The notes under the pieces: generated by a model
Told to the model about the DNA's origin: nothing
The model's input: only the letters and a program-made list of their open reading frames with translations
Database searches by the model: none
Translations under genes and position numbers: made by a program
Shown here: in pieces, positions 46,715 to 55,231 of the stretch
How positions within the stretch are numbered: the first letter of the stretch is position 1
Layout of the letters: every line of letters starts with the position of its first letter
NCBI GenBank assembly: GCA_021646415.1
Contig: SOEU01000008.1
Location: 62,001 to 126,000, forward strand
Direction of reading: 5' to 3'
Source of the DNA: Candidatus Brocadia sp.
Lineage (GTDB): Bacteria; Planctomycetota; Brocadiia; Brocadiales; Brocadiaceae
Length of the DNA stretch: 64,000 nucleotides

Positions 46715-46742
46715 GTAGTGGCAATTCATGAATTGCCACTAC
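46715..46742. repeat. Perfect 28-bp palindrome
   Basis: Bases from GTAGTGGCAATTCA to its mirrored half form an uninterrupted palindrome with no loop, 31 bases before the HupE-like gene. It may be an operator or a small dispersed repeat. A loopless palindrome is a poor terminator. Confidence 0.6.
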
Positions 46743-46773
46743 GGATCTTTTAAAATTCCTTGTACTTTAAAGT

Positions 46774-47865
46774 ATGCATCACCTGCGTCTTAGAACATAT
46801 ACCCTGGTTTTTGGTTTGCTCTTCGGACTCGCGGATACCGTTCATGCCCACGATCCGGGACTGAGTACAGCAGACTTGAGAATAACCGAAAGCCAGATCG
46901 CTGTGCACTTCACGTTCGCCCGACGTGATATCGAATCTCTCATACCCATCGATGCCGATCGTAACGGCTCAGTCACCGCCGCAGAATTTGATGCTGCACG
47001 CCCCCATCTCCAAATCCTGGCGAGCGGCATGACCAAGATCAATGTTGATAACCAGCGTGTCGCCGCACAGGTCACCACGATTGAACTCGATCAAAGCGAT
47101 GCGCTGCATTTTCATTTAAATTCTTCTTGGAAGGCATGCTCACGACTCAGCGTGAGCATGCCCATCATTTCAGAGCTTGCCCGTAGTCACAGGCAGTACG
47201 TTTCGGTTCGGAATGAGGAGAAAAATCTCGTAACCGAACGTATCCTCACTGCAGATAATCCGGCCTTTGAAGTTGCCATCACAAATACTGTTACGACTGC
47301 TAAAAATTCGTTATCATTCCGCCAGTTTCTCATCCTCGGCATTGAGCACATTATGAAAGGATACGACCACCTGCTATTCCTTTTTGGGCTGTTGGTCATA
47401 GGCGGTAACTTTTGGAGCGTGGGACGGATCATCACATCGTTTACTGTAGCTCACTCCATCACGCTTGCATTGGCAACGTTCAGTGTAGTGCAACTTCCGC
47501 CGGGCATTGTAGAACCGCTCATTGCAGCGTCAATCACGTACATTGGTATGGAAAATCTTTTTTGCCGGAATCTGCATCGTCGCTGGCTGTTAACGTTCGG
47601 ATTCGGCCTGGTGCACGGTTTAGGTTTTGCGTCGGTGCTGCGCGAATTAAGCATCGGTGCAAAGGGCGACGGAATGGTTATACCGCTTCTGGCGTTCAAC
47701 CTCGGAGTTGAAATAGGTCAAATAGCGATTGCGTTGCTGGTGCTGCCATTGATTTGGAAATCGCAACAACTTCCGAATTTCTTCCCACGCCTTGCGACCG
47801 CTTGCTCTGTATTCGTATTACTTGCCGGGACGTATTGGCTATTCGAGCGCACTTTGTTTAATTAG
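46774..47865 (+). CDS. HupE/UreJ-family membrane protein with EF-hand-like segment
   Basis: A 363-residue protein. A signal sequence ends near VHAHDPG, followed by a periplasmic domain (about residues 25-170) containing an EF-hand-like loop (DADRNGSVTAAEFD). The HupE/UreJ-type membrane domain comes next (about residues 180-363, about six helices, with GIEHIMKGYDHLLFLFGLL and FGFGLVHGLGFASVL, His-rich). HupE proteins transport nickel or metal ions in some bacteria. The role of this long version is unknown. It follows a TPR protein and a DUF4331 gene, which recur together elsewhere. Codon use is GC-rich. Confidence 0.8.
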   Translation: MHHLRLRTYTLVFGLLFGLADTVHAHDPGLSTADLRITESQIAVHFTFARRDIESLIPIDADRNGSVTAAEFDAARPHLQILASGMTKINVDNQRVAAQVTTIELDQSDALHFHLNSSWKACSRLSVSMPIISELARSHRQYVSVRNEEKNLVTERILTADNPAFEVAITNTVTTAKNSLSFRQFLILGIEHIMKGYDHLLFLFGLLVIGGNFWSVGRIITSFTVAHSITLALATFSVVQLPPGIVEPLIAASITYIGMENLFCRNLHRRWLLTFGFGLVHGLGFASVLRELSIGAKGDGMVIPLLAFNLGVEIGQIAIALLVLPLIWKSQQLPNFFPRLATACSVFVLLAGTYWLFERTLFN

Positions 47866-48201
47866 GTCCTCGGCACCTTCCCCCCCTGTTTCTCCCGTTT
47901 ACGGGGGGATTATGGGGGAAGTTTGAAATTCCTAGCATCAAGATACCAGACCCAGAAGAATCTGCCTCACAATAAAAACCACGAAATAGCCTAACTCATA
48001 TGTCCACAATGGGATGTCAATCAAGCTACCTTTATCCAAAATTCAACGAATTCCTCTTACATAATTTTAAAAAGAAATCTTGTGTTAAAAACCGGAGAAA
48101 CTTAAGGTCATTAGTTGACTTTTTATCATTAAATTGATATATATGTAGTATCCAAAGACAATCCTATATCCCTTAAACCCTCTTTACAAGAGTTTGAATT
48201 T
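47866..48201. other. Intergenic region between HupE-like gene and SNF2 helicase gene
   Basis: This region has a C-rich/G-rich hairpin near 47880-47930, likely the terminator of the HupE-like gene. AT-rich DNA follows, probably holding the helicase promoter. No coding frame is evident. Confidence 0.5.
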
Positions 48202-50943
48202 ATGAATACACCATTTATAGATTCAATTACATCAGAGTATATTAAATCCATTACCAATAATGGCGTCTTTAACCGTGGACTTTCGTATTACAAAAGTGGC
48301 CGTGTACATAATCTAAGCTATGATAATGATGGAGAATTAACGGCGGAAGTCGCGGGTAGTGAATCGGTTCCCTACAGTGTCTTCATACTTTCGAATGAGG
48401 AAGAAATATATGAAATGGATTGTGAGTGTTTGTATGCCTCGGATGGCGAGATATGCAAGCACATTGTTGCTACTCTATTAGAGTGGATTGAGCATAGAGA
48501 TAAAGCAAAACGCCATAGACCGCTACCCTCTCGACAAAAAGCACTTTTTGACCCGGACGATATTTTTAGGAAGATTTTGCCATTTTCTTCTTACGAGCCG
48601 AGTCCTGTGGATATTTTAGGTGAAATCTTTTCTGGCTTTGGTCATTTCAACATTAAAGTGGATTTGCTCGATGGCGGGCCACGACTCGAACTCAAGCTGG
48701 TTTCTCCTCATGGCGGCGGCGAAACGGTGTTCCACCTCTCAGCAGAAAAAAGTCCCCATGTTTTTGAAAAATTAACGAGATTTTCCGGCAATACTGTGGA
48801 ATTATCCGAACGGGCAAAACGAACAAAGCTCTATAAGAGCCCGCTCGTCCCCTATCTTCATGCCGATATAAACAACGATGGGCATATTGAGTTGTCCCCT
48901 ATCCTGAAATTCAAGAGTTCCGGCAAAAAAGAGGAGCAGGCCTTTCTGTGGGAACAATTAGCCGAGCACCGGATCAGCGAAGGATGGGTATGGTTAAACA
49001 ATTCCTACAGGCCTATCAATCCCATTTCCTTCAACCTGAAACCCTATTTTCATAAACAAAAGCCGCTTGTTTATAAAGAAAAGGATGCGATTGATTTCCT
49101 TAAACACGATCTCAACCTATTACTCAATGACTCATCCTTTAAACCTTCAGAACGATTGAAGGGCGCGGAGGTTCATGACAAGCCAGATGTTTCCCATGTG
49201 CAGGTGGAGGCTTGCGATAATGACTGGCTATGGCTGGATCCTACCTATACCGTAGGAAGACACACCGTCACCCTTTCTGAGATTTTGTCATGCATTGATA
49301 AAGAACGCTGCATGAGAAAAGATACGGATTATCTAGAAATTCCTAAGGAAATCATGGAACTCTGGCAGCGTGGCAACGGTGTCATTGAAAATGGGCGGAT
49401 CAAGATGCCCAAATTGGGATACCTGCGCACGCGGGCTGAATGCAGCAAGAAAGCAAAGATAACTGCATGTCATGAGACGCAGAAATTTTTGGCGAGTTTT
49501 GATCGCATCACACCACCACAGCCGGCGCCAGCCGTCACTTCATACAGGGGGAAATTGCGTACCTATCAGCAATCCGGGTATGACTGGCTCTGGTTCCTGC
49601 ATACGAACAACTTCAACGGCATCCTGGCCGACGAGATGGGGCTGGGCAAGACACATCAGGCGATGGTGGTAATCCTCTCTGCGTTACAAACTGAACCGAA
49701 CATGCCTAATCTGGTCATCTGTCCCACATCTGTGCTGGATCACTGGAAATCAAAATTTCAGACCTATGCACCCGAATTAAAGATAGCCCTGTTTTATGGA
49801 AAAGAAAGAAATATCCTCTTTTCAGACGACCTCCCATCAGTTGTATTAACAACTTATAGCATCCTTTCCCGCGATATGGAAGGTCTTAGCAAGATTCAAT
49901 GGAATTACGTAGTACTGGACGAGGCACAAAAGATCAAGAACCACAACACCCAGATGTGCAAGGCCACAAAATTCCTCAAGGCACGGCATCGCCTTGCGCT
50001 GACAGGCACCCCTATTGAAAACCGATTAACAGAATTGTGGTCGATCTTTGACTTCCTCATGCCAGGCTATCTGGGGAGCATAGATGATTTTAGGAAACGA
50101 TACGAGAACCCCATCACGAAATATCAGGACAATGAAAAACGCGAGGTATTAAAGAAGATCATCCACCCCTTTAAATTAAGACGGCTCAAGAAGGATGTCT
50201 TGACCGAACTGCCACCAAAGACGGAAGAAAAGCGGTATTGCACACTAGCGCCAGCCCAGGTCGTTATGTATAAAGACATCATTAGTGAACGGGGAAGCAA
50301 GCTTATTGCGAAGCTCAAGGATGAAAGTCAGCCAGTAGAATACATCCACATCTTTGCATTACTCACCAAATTGAAACGACTCTGTGACCATCCCAAACTG
50401 GTACTGAATGGAAATTCTCCCAAAGGGGCTACCTCGGGCAAATTCGAACTCTTCAAGGAGATCATGGAAGAGACGCTGGAGTCTGGAGAAAAGGTTGTCG
50501 TGTTCTCTCAATATCTGGAGATGCTGGATATCATTGGTGACTGGCTGAACAGCATCGACGTCAGATACGAAACCTTGCGAGGTAGCACTTTGAACCGTGG
50601 TAAGGTTGTAGAGAGATTCCAGAACGACCCCAACCGCAACGTCTTTTTGGGGAGCTTGATGGCAGGCGGTTTAGGAATCGACCTGACCTCCGCCTCTGTG
50701 GTTATCCACTACGACCGGTGGTGGAACGCCGCACGGGAAGACCAGGCCACCGACCGCGTCCACCGCATCGGCCAAACCCGTGGCGTCCAGGTCTTCAAGC
50801 TCATCACCAAAGGCAGCCTGGAAGAAAAGATCGACGCCATGATCACCACCAAGGCCATCCTCATGAATTCTGTGGTCGAGTCGGACGATGCCATGTTTAA
50901 GTCATTTTCGAGGAAGGAATTGATTGAGTTGTTGACGTTTTGA
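48202..50943 (+). CDS. SNF2-family ATPase/helicase with SWIM zinc finger
   Basis: A 913-residue protein. The N-terminal SWIM motif is CECLYASDGEICKHI (residues 74-87). A middle region of unknown fold precedes a SNF2 ATPase (about 450-913) with Walker A DEMGLGKTH near residue 480, Walker B DEAQ near 572, the LTGTPIENR motif, and C-terminal helicase motifs ending in RVHRIGQTRGVQVFKLI. It is the leftmost gene of the defence island. SWIM-SNF2 ATPases are frequent in antiphage loci and translocate on DNA. Its last ~222 bp are repeated twice downstream. A role as anchor for the island is inference. Confidence 0.9.
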   Translation: MNTPFIDSITSEYIKSITNNGVFNRGLSYYKSGRVHNLSYDNDGELTAEVAGSESVPYSVFILSNEEEIYEMDCECLYASDGEICKHIVATLLEWIEHRDKAKRHRPLPSRQKALFDPDDIFRKILPFSSYEPSPVDILGEIFSGFGHFNIKVDLLDGGPRLELKLVSPHGGGETVFHLSAEKSPHVFEKLTRFSGNTVELSERAKRTKLYKSPLVPYLHADINNDGHIELSPILKFKSSGKKEEQAFLWEQLAEHRISEGWVWLNNSYRPINPISFNLKPYFHKQKPLVYKEKDAIDFLKHDLNLLLNDSSFKPSERLKGAEVHDKPDVSHVQVEACDNDWLWLDPTYTVGRHTVTLSEILSCIDKERCMRKDTDYLEIPKEIMELWQRGNGVIENGRIKMPKLGYLRTRAECSKKAKITACHETQKFLASFDRITPPQPAPAVTSYRGKLRTYQQSGYDWLWFLHTNNFNGILADEMGLGKTHQAMVVILSALQTEPNMPNLVICPTSVLDHWKSKFQTYAPELKIALFYGKERNILFSDDLPSVVLTTYSILSRDMEGLSKIQWNYVVLDEAQKIKNHNTQMCKATKFLKARHRLALTGTPIENRLTELWSIFDFLMPGYLGSIDDFRKRYENPITKYQDNEKREVLKKIIHPFKLRRLKKDVLTELPPKTEEKRYCTLAPAQVVMYKDIISERGSKLIAKLKDESQPVEYIHIFALLTKLKRLCDHPKLVLNGNSPKGATSGKFELFKEIMEETLESGEKVVVFSQYLEMLDIIGDWLNSIDVRYETLRGSTLNRGKVVERFQNDPNRNVFLGSLMAGGLGIDLTSASVVIHYDRWWNAAREDQATDRVHRIGQTRGVQVFKLITKGSLEEKIDAMITTKAILMNSVVESDDAMFKSFSRKELIELLTF
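50721..50943 (+). repeat. SNF2 3'-end repeat, copy 1 (inside the intact gene)
   Basis: This is the reference copy. It starts at GTGGAACGCC (helicase motif VI region, residues RWWNAAREDQATDRV) and runs to the gene's stop. The same left edge is seen in the other two copies. Confidence 0.85.
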
Positions 50944-51101
50944 GATTGAAAGGTTATTATGCTCGGGCAAAATATGCTAATATGCTGAATTTTAAGCATT
51001 TTTATATTACCTACAGTATTATTTATTATTTTTGTATAAACAATAATTATCTGTAAATCATCACAATTGATGTACACACAGTTTACAGTAAAACGAGATA
51101 A

Positions 51102-51692
51102 GTGTCCGTAGACCAGTTACCTAAATTTATTAAAGATCACTACGAAGTTCACGAGTGGCGCCATGCTTTAGCCATACTCCGACACGATTTCACGTCCGAG
51201 TATGACGACATCTGTGATGTTTTGACACGGTTTCAATTAAGAAAAAGTTGGATTACGGTTGGAGGGGGACGCAAGTCGAAAGTAGCCGACTGGATTGATT
51301 GTGAACTGTTTCAGAAAGGATGGAAACCAAAGAATTTTGATACGAAAATTACTGTTGATGAAAAGGTAATGGAGTCCCCGACACATGAAGTCGATTGTTT
51401 TAAGAACCGGGTTGCACTTGAAATAGAGTGGAACAACAAAGATCCATTCTTCGATCGCGATCTGAACAATTTTCGTTTGCTATTTGACCTTCGTGCAATT
51501 TCCGTTGGAGTAATAATAACTCGTTGTGACGAGTTGCAGGATATTTTTGATAGCCTCGGTCGTGGGGCATCATATGGCGCCTCGACCACACATATGTCTA
51601 AGCTTCTTCCAAGGATTCAAGGCGGAGGCGGTGCTGGATGTCCTCTTCTTGTCTTTGGCATTAGGAGAAATCTTTATGCAGAAGATTGTTAA
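51102..51692 (+). CDS. BglII/BstYI-family type II restriction endonuclease
   Basis: A 196-residue protein whose C-terminal half has the family run SYGASTTHMSKLLPR followed by GGGAGCPLLVFGI. The core carries ALEIEWNNKD, a probable metal-binding site. BglII and BstYI cut AGATCT and RGATCY; this enzyme's site is unknown. It has a GTG start. Its end overlaps the methyltransferase gene by 17 bases, giving a compact restriction-modification unit placed between two copies of the SNF2 3' end. Confidence 0.85.
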   Translation: MSVDQLPKFIKDHYEVHEWRHALAILRHDFTSEYDDICDVLTRFQLRKSWITVGGGRKSKVADWIDCELFQKGWKPKNFDTKITVDEKVMESPTHEVDCFKNRVALEIEWNNKDPFFDRDLNNFRLLFDLRAISVGVIITRCDELQDIFDSLGRGASYGASTTHMSKLLPRIQGGGGAGCPLLVFGIRRNLYAEDC

Positions 51693-52401
51693 CATTACTC
51701 AGCCCACAGCTGCACAGGATTTCATGTCTAAGGTCTGTGGTCTTTATTCAACCATTCTTGCCGATCCTCCATGGCGTTTCGAGAACCGTACCGGGAAGAT
51801 GGCACCGGAGCATCAGAGACTCCTTCGCTATCCAACAATGACCCTTGAGGAAATCTGTGAGATTCCGGTATCTCAAGTAGCTGCAGCTAACTCGCATCTT
51901 TATCTTTGGGTCCCAAATGCCTTGCTCGCCGAAGGCCTCGAAGTGATAAAACGTTGGGGTTTTACTTATAAAACCAATATTGTCTGGTATAAGATCAGAA
52001 AGGATGGGGGCCCTGACGGTCGGGGGGTTGGATTCTATTTCCGAAATGTTACGGAACTCGTCTTGTTCGGTGTTCGTGGACACATAAGAACACTTCAACC
52101 GGGGCGGACTCAGGTGAACATCGTCTCGTCACGGAAGAGGGAGCATTCACGAAAACCAAATCAGATTTACGACGTTATCGAAAACTGCTCGCCCGGTCCT
52201 TACCTGGAGTTGTTCGCCAGATTCAGACGGGAAGGATGGGATCAGTGGGGCAACGAAGATGTGGAGGAAAACAGCTTAAATGGTGTTGCCCAAAGAAAAG
52301 GCCATGTTGCCACCCAAATGAGATTGTTTGAACGGCCAGTTCAATATGGGGCTAACAAGTCATTGAACAAATCCTCCACTAAGAAACGTAAATTGGTTTA
52401 A
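51676..52401 (+). CDS. MT-A70-family DNA adenine methyltransferase
   Basis: A 241-residue protein with the MT-A70 motif YSTILADPPWRFENR (catalytic DPPW) and a SAM-binding C-terminus near SPGPYLELFARF. It most likely methylates adenine in the site of the adjacent BglII-like nuclease and protects host DNA. The ATG at 51676 (MQKIVNITQP) has TAGGAGA upstream; a longer frame to 51526 lies inside the nuclease gene. Known BglII methyltransferases are a different class, so this pairing is unusual (inference). Confidence 0.85.
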   Translation: MQKIVNITQPTAAQDFMSKVCGLYSTILADPPWRFENRTGKMAPEHQRLLRYPTMTLEEICEIPVSQVAAANSHLYLWVPNALLAEGLEVIKRWGFTYKTNIVWYKIRKDGGPDGRGVGFYFRNVTELVLFGVRGHIRTLQPGRTQVNIVSSRKREHSRKPNQIYDVIENCSPGPYLELFARFRREGWDQWGNEDVEENSLNGVAQRKGHVATQMRLFERPVQYGANKSLNKSSTKKRKLV

Positions 52402-52473
52402 GTGAAAAGACCTACACTGAATGTGCCTAAAAAATGATACGATATCGCATATCACAAAAAATTGTTAACATTT

Positions 52474-52694
52474 TTCAACGCCACGTGGAGAATAAGGCAA
52501 TCGACCGCGTCCACCGCATTGGCCAGACCCGAGGAGTGCAGGTCTTCAAGCTCATCACCAAAGGCACATTAGAAGAAAAGATCGATGCCATGATCACCAC
52601 CAAAGCCACCCTCATGAATTCCGTAGTCGAGTCGGACGATGCCGTGTTTAAGTCATTTTCGAGGAAGGAACTGATTGAGTTGTTGACGTTTTGA
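52474..52694 (+). repeat. SNF2 3'-end repeat, copy 2
   Basis: Homologous to bases 50721-50943. The first ~25 bases are degenerate (CAACGCCACGTGGAG), then it is close to the helicase end through ...LIELLTF-TGA. It differs from copy 1 at several third positions and shares GAGGAGTGCAG and CCACCCTCATGAATTCC with copy 3. No start codon in a long frame, so it is a fragment. Confidence 0.8.
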
Positions 52695-52930
52695 AATGCA
52701 TTTGATTAACCGCAGAGAACACGGAATCTATAGAGATTTGTTTCGTAGAGCATAACGGTTCACCTTCACCGAACCTCCCTCATCGAGGGGGGATGAAACA
52801 TAGGAACAAGGTTATTTCCATGCCAGGCGAGGAACTTGCACCAACAAGTGTTTCCCCGCCCCTGGTGGGAGGGGTTAGGGGAGGGGGTGATACACTGTTA
52901 CAGTAGCGCGAATCCAACGGTTAATATCTC
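52695..52930. other. Intergenic sequence with G-rich repeats
   Basis: Contains C/G-rich REP-like stretches (near 52770-52795 and 52850-52890, GGGAGGGGTTAGGGGAGGGG) typical of dispersed intergenic repeats, and a phrase CCGCAGAGAACACGGAAT. No coding frame recognised. Confidence 0.45.
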
Positions 52931-53048
52931 AAGCATGTTCTTAAGCCCGTAATAATTTTCTAATTTATCTTGAGAAAATTCTCAAAGTAGCTTACATTTA
53001 CCCGTAAATAGACATATAAAACAATAAAGATTGGACAAGAAAATAAAC
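52931..53048 (+). repeat. Dispersed ~118-bp repeat, copy A, upstream of toxin-antitoxin
   Basis: Closely matches bases 59670-59785. Both contain an AAGCATG start, a TTATCTTGAGAAAATT palindrome-like segment and an exact CTTACATTTACCCGTAAATA core. Here it lies directly upstream of the antitoxin gene, so it may carry its promoter and operator. Confidence 0.75.
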
Positions 53049-53083
53049 TGTTTCTAATAATAAATATCGAAAGGGAGTCGTTA

Positions 53084-53272
53084 ATGGCAGGAATAAAACA
53101 GCAAGTTATTCAGATGATTCAGTCCTTGCCTGATAATATCACCATTGATGATATTATGGCAGAACTTTATTTCAAACTACAGGTGGATGCAGGTTTGAAG
53201 GAATTGGATGAGGGGAAAGGGATATCCCACGAGGAAGTTGAAAAAAGGATGTCCAAATGGCTTACAAAATAA
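53084..53272 (+). CDS. Antitoxin of a ParE/RelE-type toxin-antitoxin pair
   Basis: A 62-residue acidic protein with helical start (IKQQVIQMIQSLP) and a tail (DEGKGISHEEVEKRMSKWL). The tail is typical of antitoxins paired with ParE-like toxins. GAAAGGGAG precedes the start. Its last 16 bases overlap the toxin gene, and the two belong together. The antitoxin presumably binds the toxin and autoregulates the operator (inference). Confidence 0.75.
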   Translation: MAGIKQQVIQMIQSLPDNITIDDIMAELYFKLQVDAGLKELDEGKGISHEEVEKRMSKWLTK

Positions 53273-53541
53273 GGTGGTCACCACGGGCTGCTTCTAATTT
53301 CGAAGACATCTGCAACTATATTGGGAAAGATTCCAAATACTATGCCTCTCTATTTGCAAAGAAAGTAAACGCCCTCATTAAAGCCATCCCTCAATTTCCT
53401 AAAGCCGGACGAATCGTTCCCGAATACGGAAATGAAAATATACGGGAAAAAATCTACGAAAATTATAGAATTGTCTATCGTATTAAAGAAGATTTCATTG
53501 AAATTGTTGCCATCTGTCATGGTGCAAAATCATTAGATTAA
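53257..53541 (+). CDS. ParE/RelE-family toxin
   Basis: A 94-residue protein with the ParE pattern: YKIRWSPRAASNFEDICNYI, FPKAGRIVPEY, ENYRIVYRI and EIVAICHGAK. ParE toxins inhibit DNA gyrase; RelE cuts mRNA at the ribosome, and which applies here is not determined. It overlaps the antitoxin gene. It is flanked on both sides by truncated SNF2 ends. Confidence 0.85.
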   Translation: MAYKIRWSPRAASNFEDICNYIGKDSKYYASLFAKKVNALIKAIPQFPKAGRIVPEYGNENIREKIYENYRIVYRIKEDFIEIVAICHGAKSLD

Positions 53542-53558
53542 TAGTCAATACTTCTTAG

Positions 53559-53783
53559 CGATGGAATTCCGCACGGGAAGACCAGGCTACCGACCGTGTC
53601 CACAGCATTGGCCAGACCAGAGGAGTGCAGGTATTCAAGCTGATCACCAAAAGGTACACTGGAGGAAAAGATCGATGCCATGATCACCACCAAGGCCACC
53701 CTCATGAATTCCGTAGTCGAGTCGGACGATGCCATGTTCAAGGCATTTTCGAGGAAGGAGTTGATAGAGTTGTTGACATTTTG
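53559..53783 (+). repeat. SNF2 3'-end repeat, copy 3 (frameshifted)
   Basis: Begins ATGGAATTCCGCACGGGAAG, matching GTGGAACGCCGCACGGGAAG of copy 1, and ends in the same LLTF-TGA tail. A one-base insertion (CACCAAAAGG for CACCAAAGG) breaks the frame. Features shared with copy 2 but not copy 1 (GAGGAGTGCAG) show the downstream copies derive from another SNF2 gene rather than recent duplication of the intact one. Confidence 0.8.
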
Positions 53784-53826
53784 AGATTCTGCAATACCTG
53801 CAAGGTAAATAAGAAAATACACTATA

Positions 53827-55083
53827 ATGGATAGAATAAATAATTTCCTGTTCTTTAGAAGTGATCTTGAGGACACACTCAGGTATCGCTTTGGACAAAT
53901 ATCTACCAAAGTAGATTTGATCCCCAAGGACCAACTACTCGCAACGCCTGAAGACGTTCTTGTTGATCACATTTATTCATCAATCAAGATCGAGCCTATT
54001 GTTTTGCATGAAGATTCAAAGGAGATGGAACATCACGAGACTAAAATAGATGTAAGTGGACATCGAGACCGAAATCCATTCGGAGATCGAGGTCCGATTT
54101 ATGTTTCTGGTGTAAAGGTTGTTATAAGCATCCCTTACACAGGAGATACTTCTCTTTGGAATCTCCGACCCAATCGCAGCCAGTCGGTATTTCCCAGAGG
54201 TGACATTCGGCAATCCAACAGAGATGGAATTGGTTATCTTGATATTATAATTGAACTGCCGGTAGATGAACAACGCGAAAAATTCAGGCGACGTTTAGAC
54301 GACGAACTTAAAAGCATCAGGTTTTACCTTGACTCCCAAAAATCACAGGTAGAACTATATAACTCGACAGCTCCCGAAGACATACTTAGAGCTATGCAAG
54401 CCAGAAAAAAGCGTCTAAAGACACAAGATGGTATCGCAGATTTATTAGGCATACCCTTAAAGAGACGCGAAGATGCACCGCCAATAGAACCTATCCAGAT
54501 AAAGAGAAAACTAATTAAACCGCTTCCACCTCCTCCAAAGTCTGGGTTCAAGCCAGAACCTGGTATTACCGACCAAGATTTCGAGCATATTCTTGCTGTA
54601 ATACGGCACGAGGGAAGGAGCTTCGAAGCTACGCCAAAAACATACGCTGTTCACAATGAGGAAGAACTTAGAGATATTCTAATAGCACATCTGAACGGAC
54701 ACTACGAAGGTGGAGCCACAGGCGAGACTTTTAGAAGAAGTAGGAAAACGGATATTCGGATTGAAGATCAAGAAAGAGCTGCCTTTGTCGCTGAATGTAA
54801 AGTCTGGAGAGGGCACAAAGAACTTTTGAAAGCGGTTGATCAGTTGCTTAACTATCTTACATGGAGAGACTGCAAAGCGGCCATTATCGTCTTCAACAAG
54901 CACAACGCAAAATTTACCGAATTGCTGACAAAGGTGCCTGATACTATGCGTTCTCATCCAAAATTCAAGAAAGAACTTGGGCAGCATAAAGAAGGGGAAT
55001 GGAGGTTTATCTTGACCTCACTCGAAGATGAACTAAGGCAAGTCTTTGTTAATGTATTTGTGTTCAATCTATTCGTTGCCTAA
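53827..55083 (+). CDS. Candidate PD-(D/E)XK nuclease with Pro-rich linker
   Basis: A 418-residue protein of no recognised family. The N-terminal half is mixed alpha/beta. A proline-rich spacer (about residues 220-240, KPLPPPPKSG) separates it from the C-terminal part with a nuclease-like set: an Asp in SRKTDIRI near residue 308 and ECK in FVAECKVWRG near residue 322, then GHKELLKAVDQLLNYL. That spacing fits PD-(D/E)XK enzymes. It follows SNF2 copy 3 and precedes a restriction-modification system, suggesting a defence role. The assignment rests on the motif only. Confidence 0.6.
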   Translation: MDRINNFLFFRSDLEDTLRYRFGQISTKVDLIPKDQLLATPEDVLVDHIYSSIKIEPIVLHEDSKEMEHHETKIDVSGHRDRNPFGDRGPIYVSGVKVVISIPYTGDTSLWNLRPNRSQSVFPRGDIRQSNRDGIGYLDIIIELPVDEQREKFRRRLDDELKSIRFYLDSQKSQVELYNSTAPEDILRAMQARKKRLKTQDGIADLLGIPLKRREDAPPIEPIQIKRKLIKPLPPPPKSGFKPEPGITDQDFEHILAVIRHEGRSFEATPKTYAVHNEEELRDILIAHLNGHYEGGATGETFRRSRKTDIRIEDQERAAFVAECKVWRGHKELLKAVDQLLNYLTWRDCKAAIIVFNKHNAKFTELLTKVPDTMRSHPKFKKELGQHKEGEWRFILTSLEDELRQVFVNVFVFNLFVA

Positions 55084-55231
55084 CAGGGAACTCCAAGGTG
55101 TGTAGTTGGGTTGGGTTTTGCTATACCTAACATAAGTTATTTTTTGTTTTGATTACAAAATTATTTCTGTATATTGAATAGTCTGGTGTATTACGTAGTA
55201 CTGCATACAATCCTAAAGAAGGTGTAACCTA

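Noticed and set aside
52434-52694. A separate small helicase-like protein
   Set aside because: The frame is the truncated SNF2 end with no proper start or N-terminal part. It is treated as a repeat copy.
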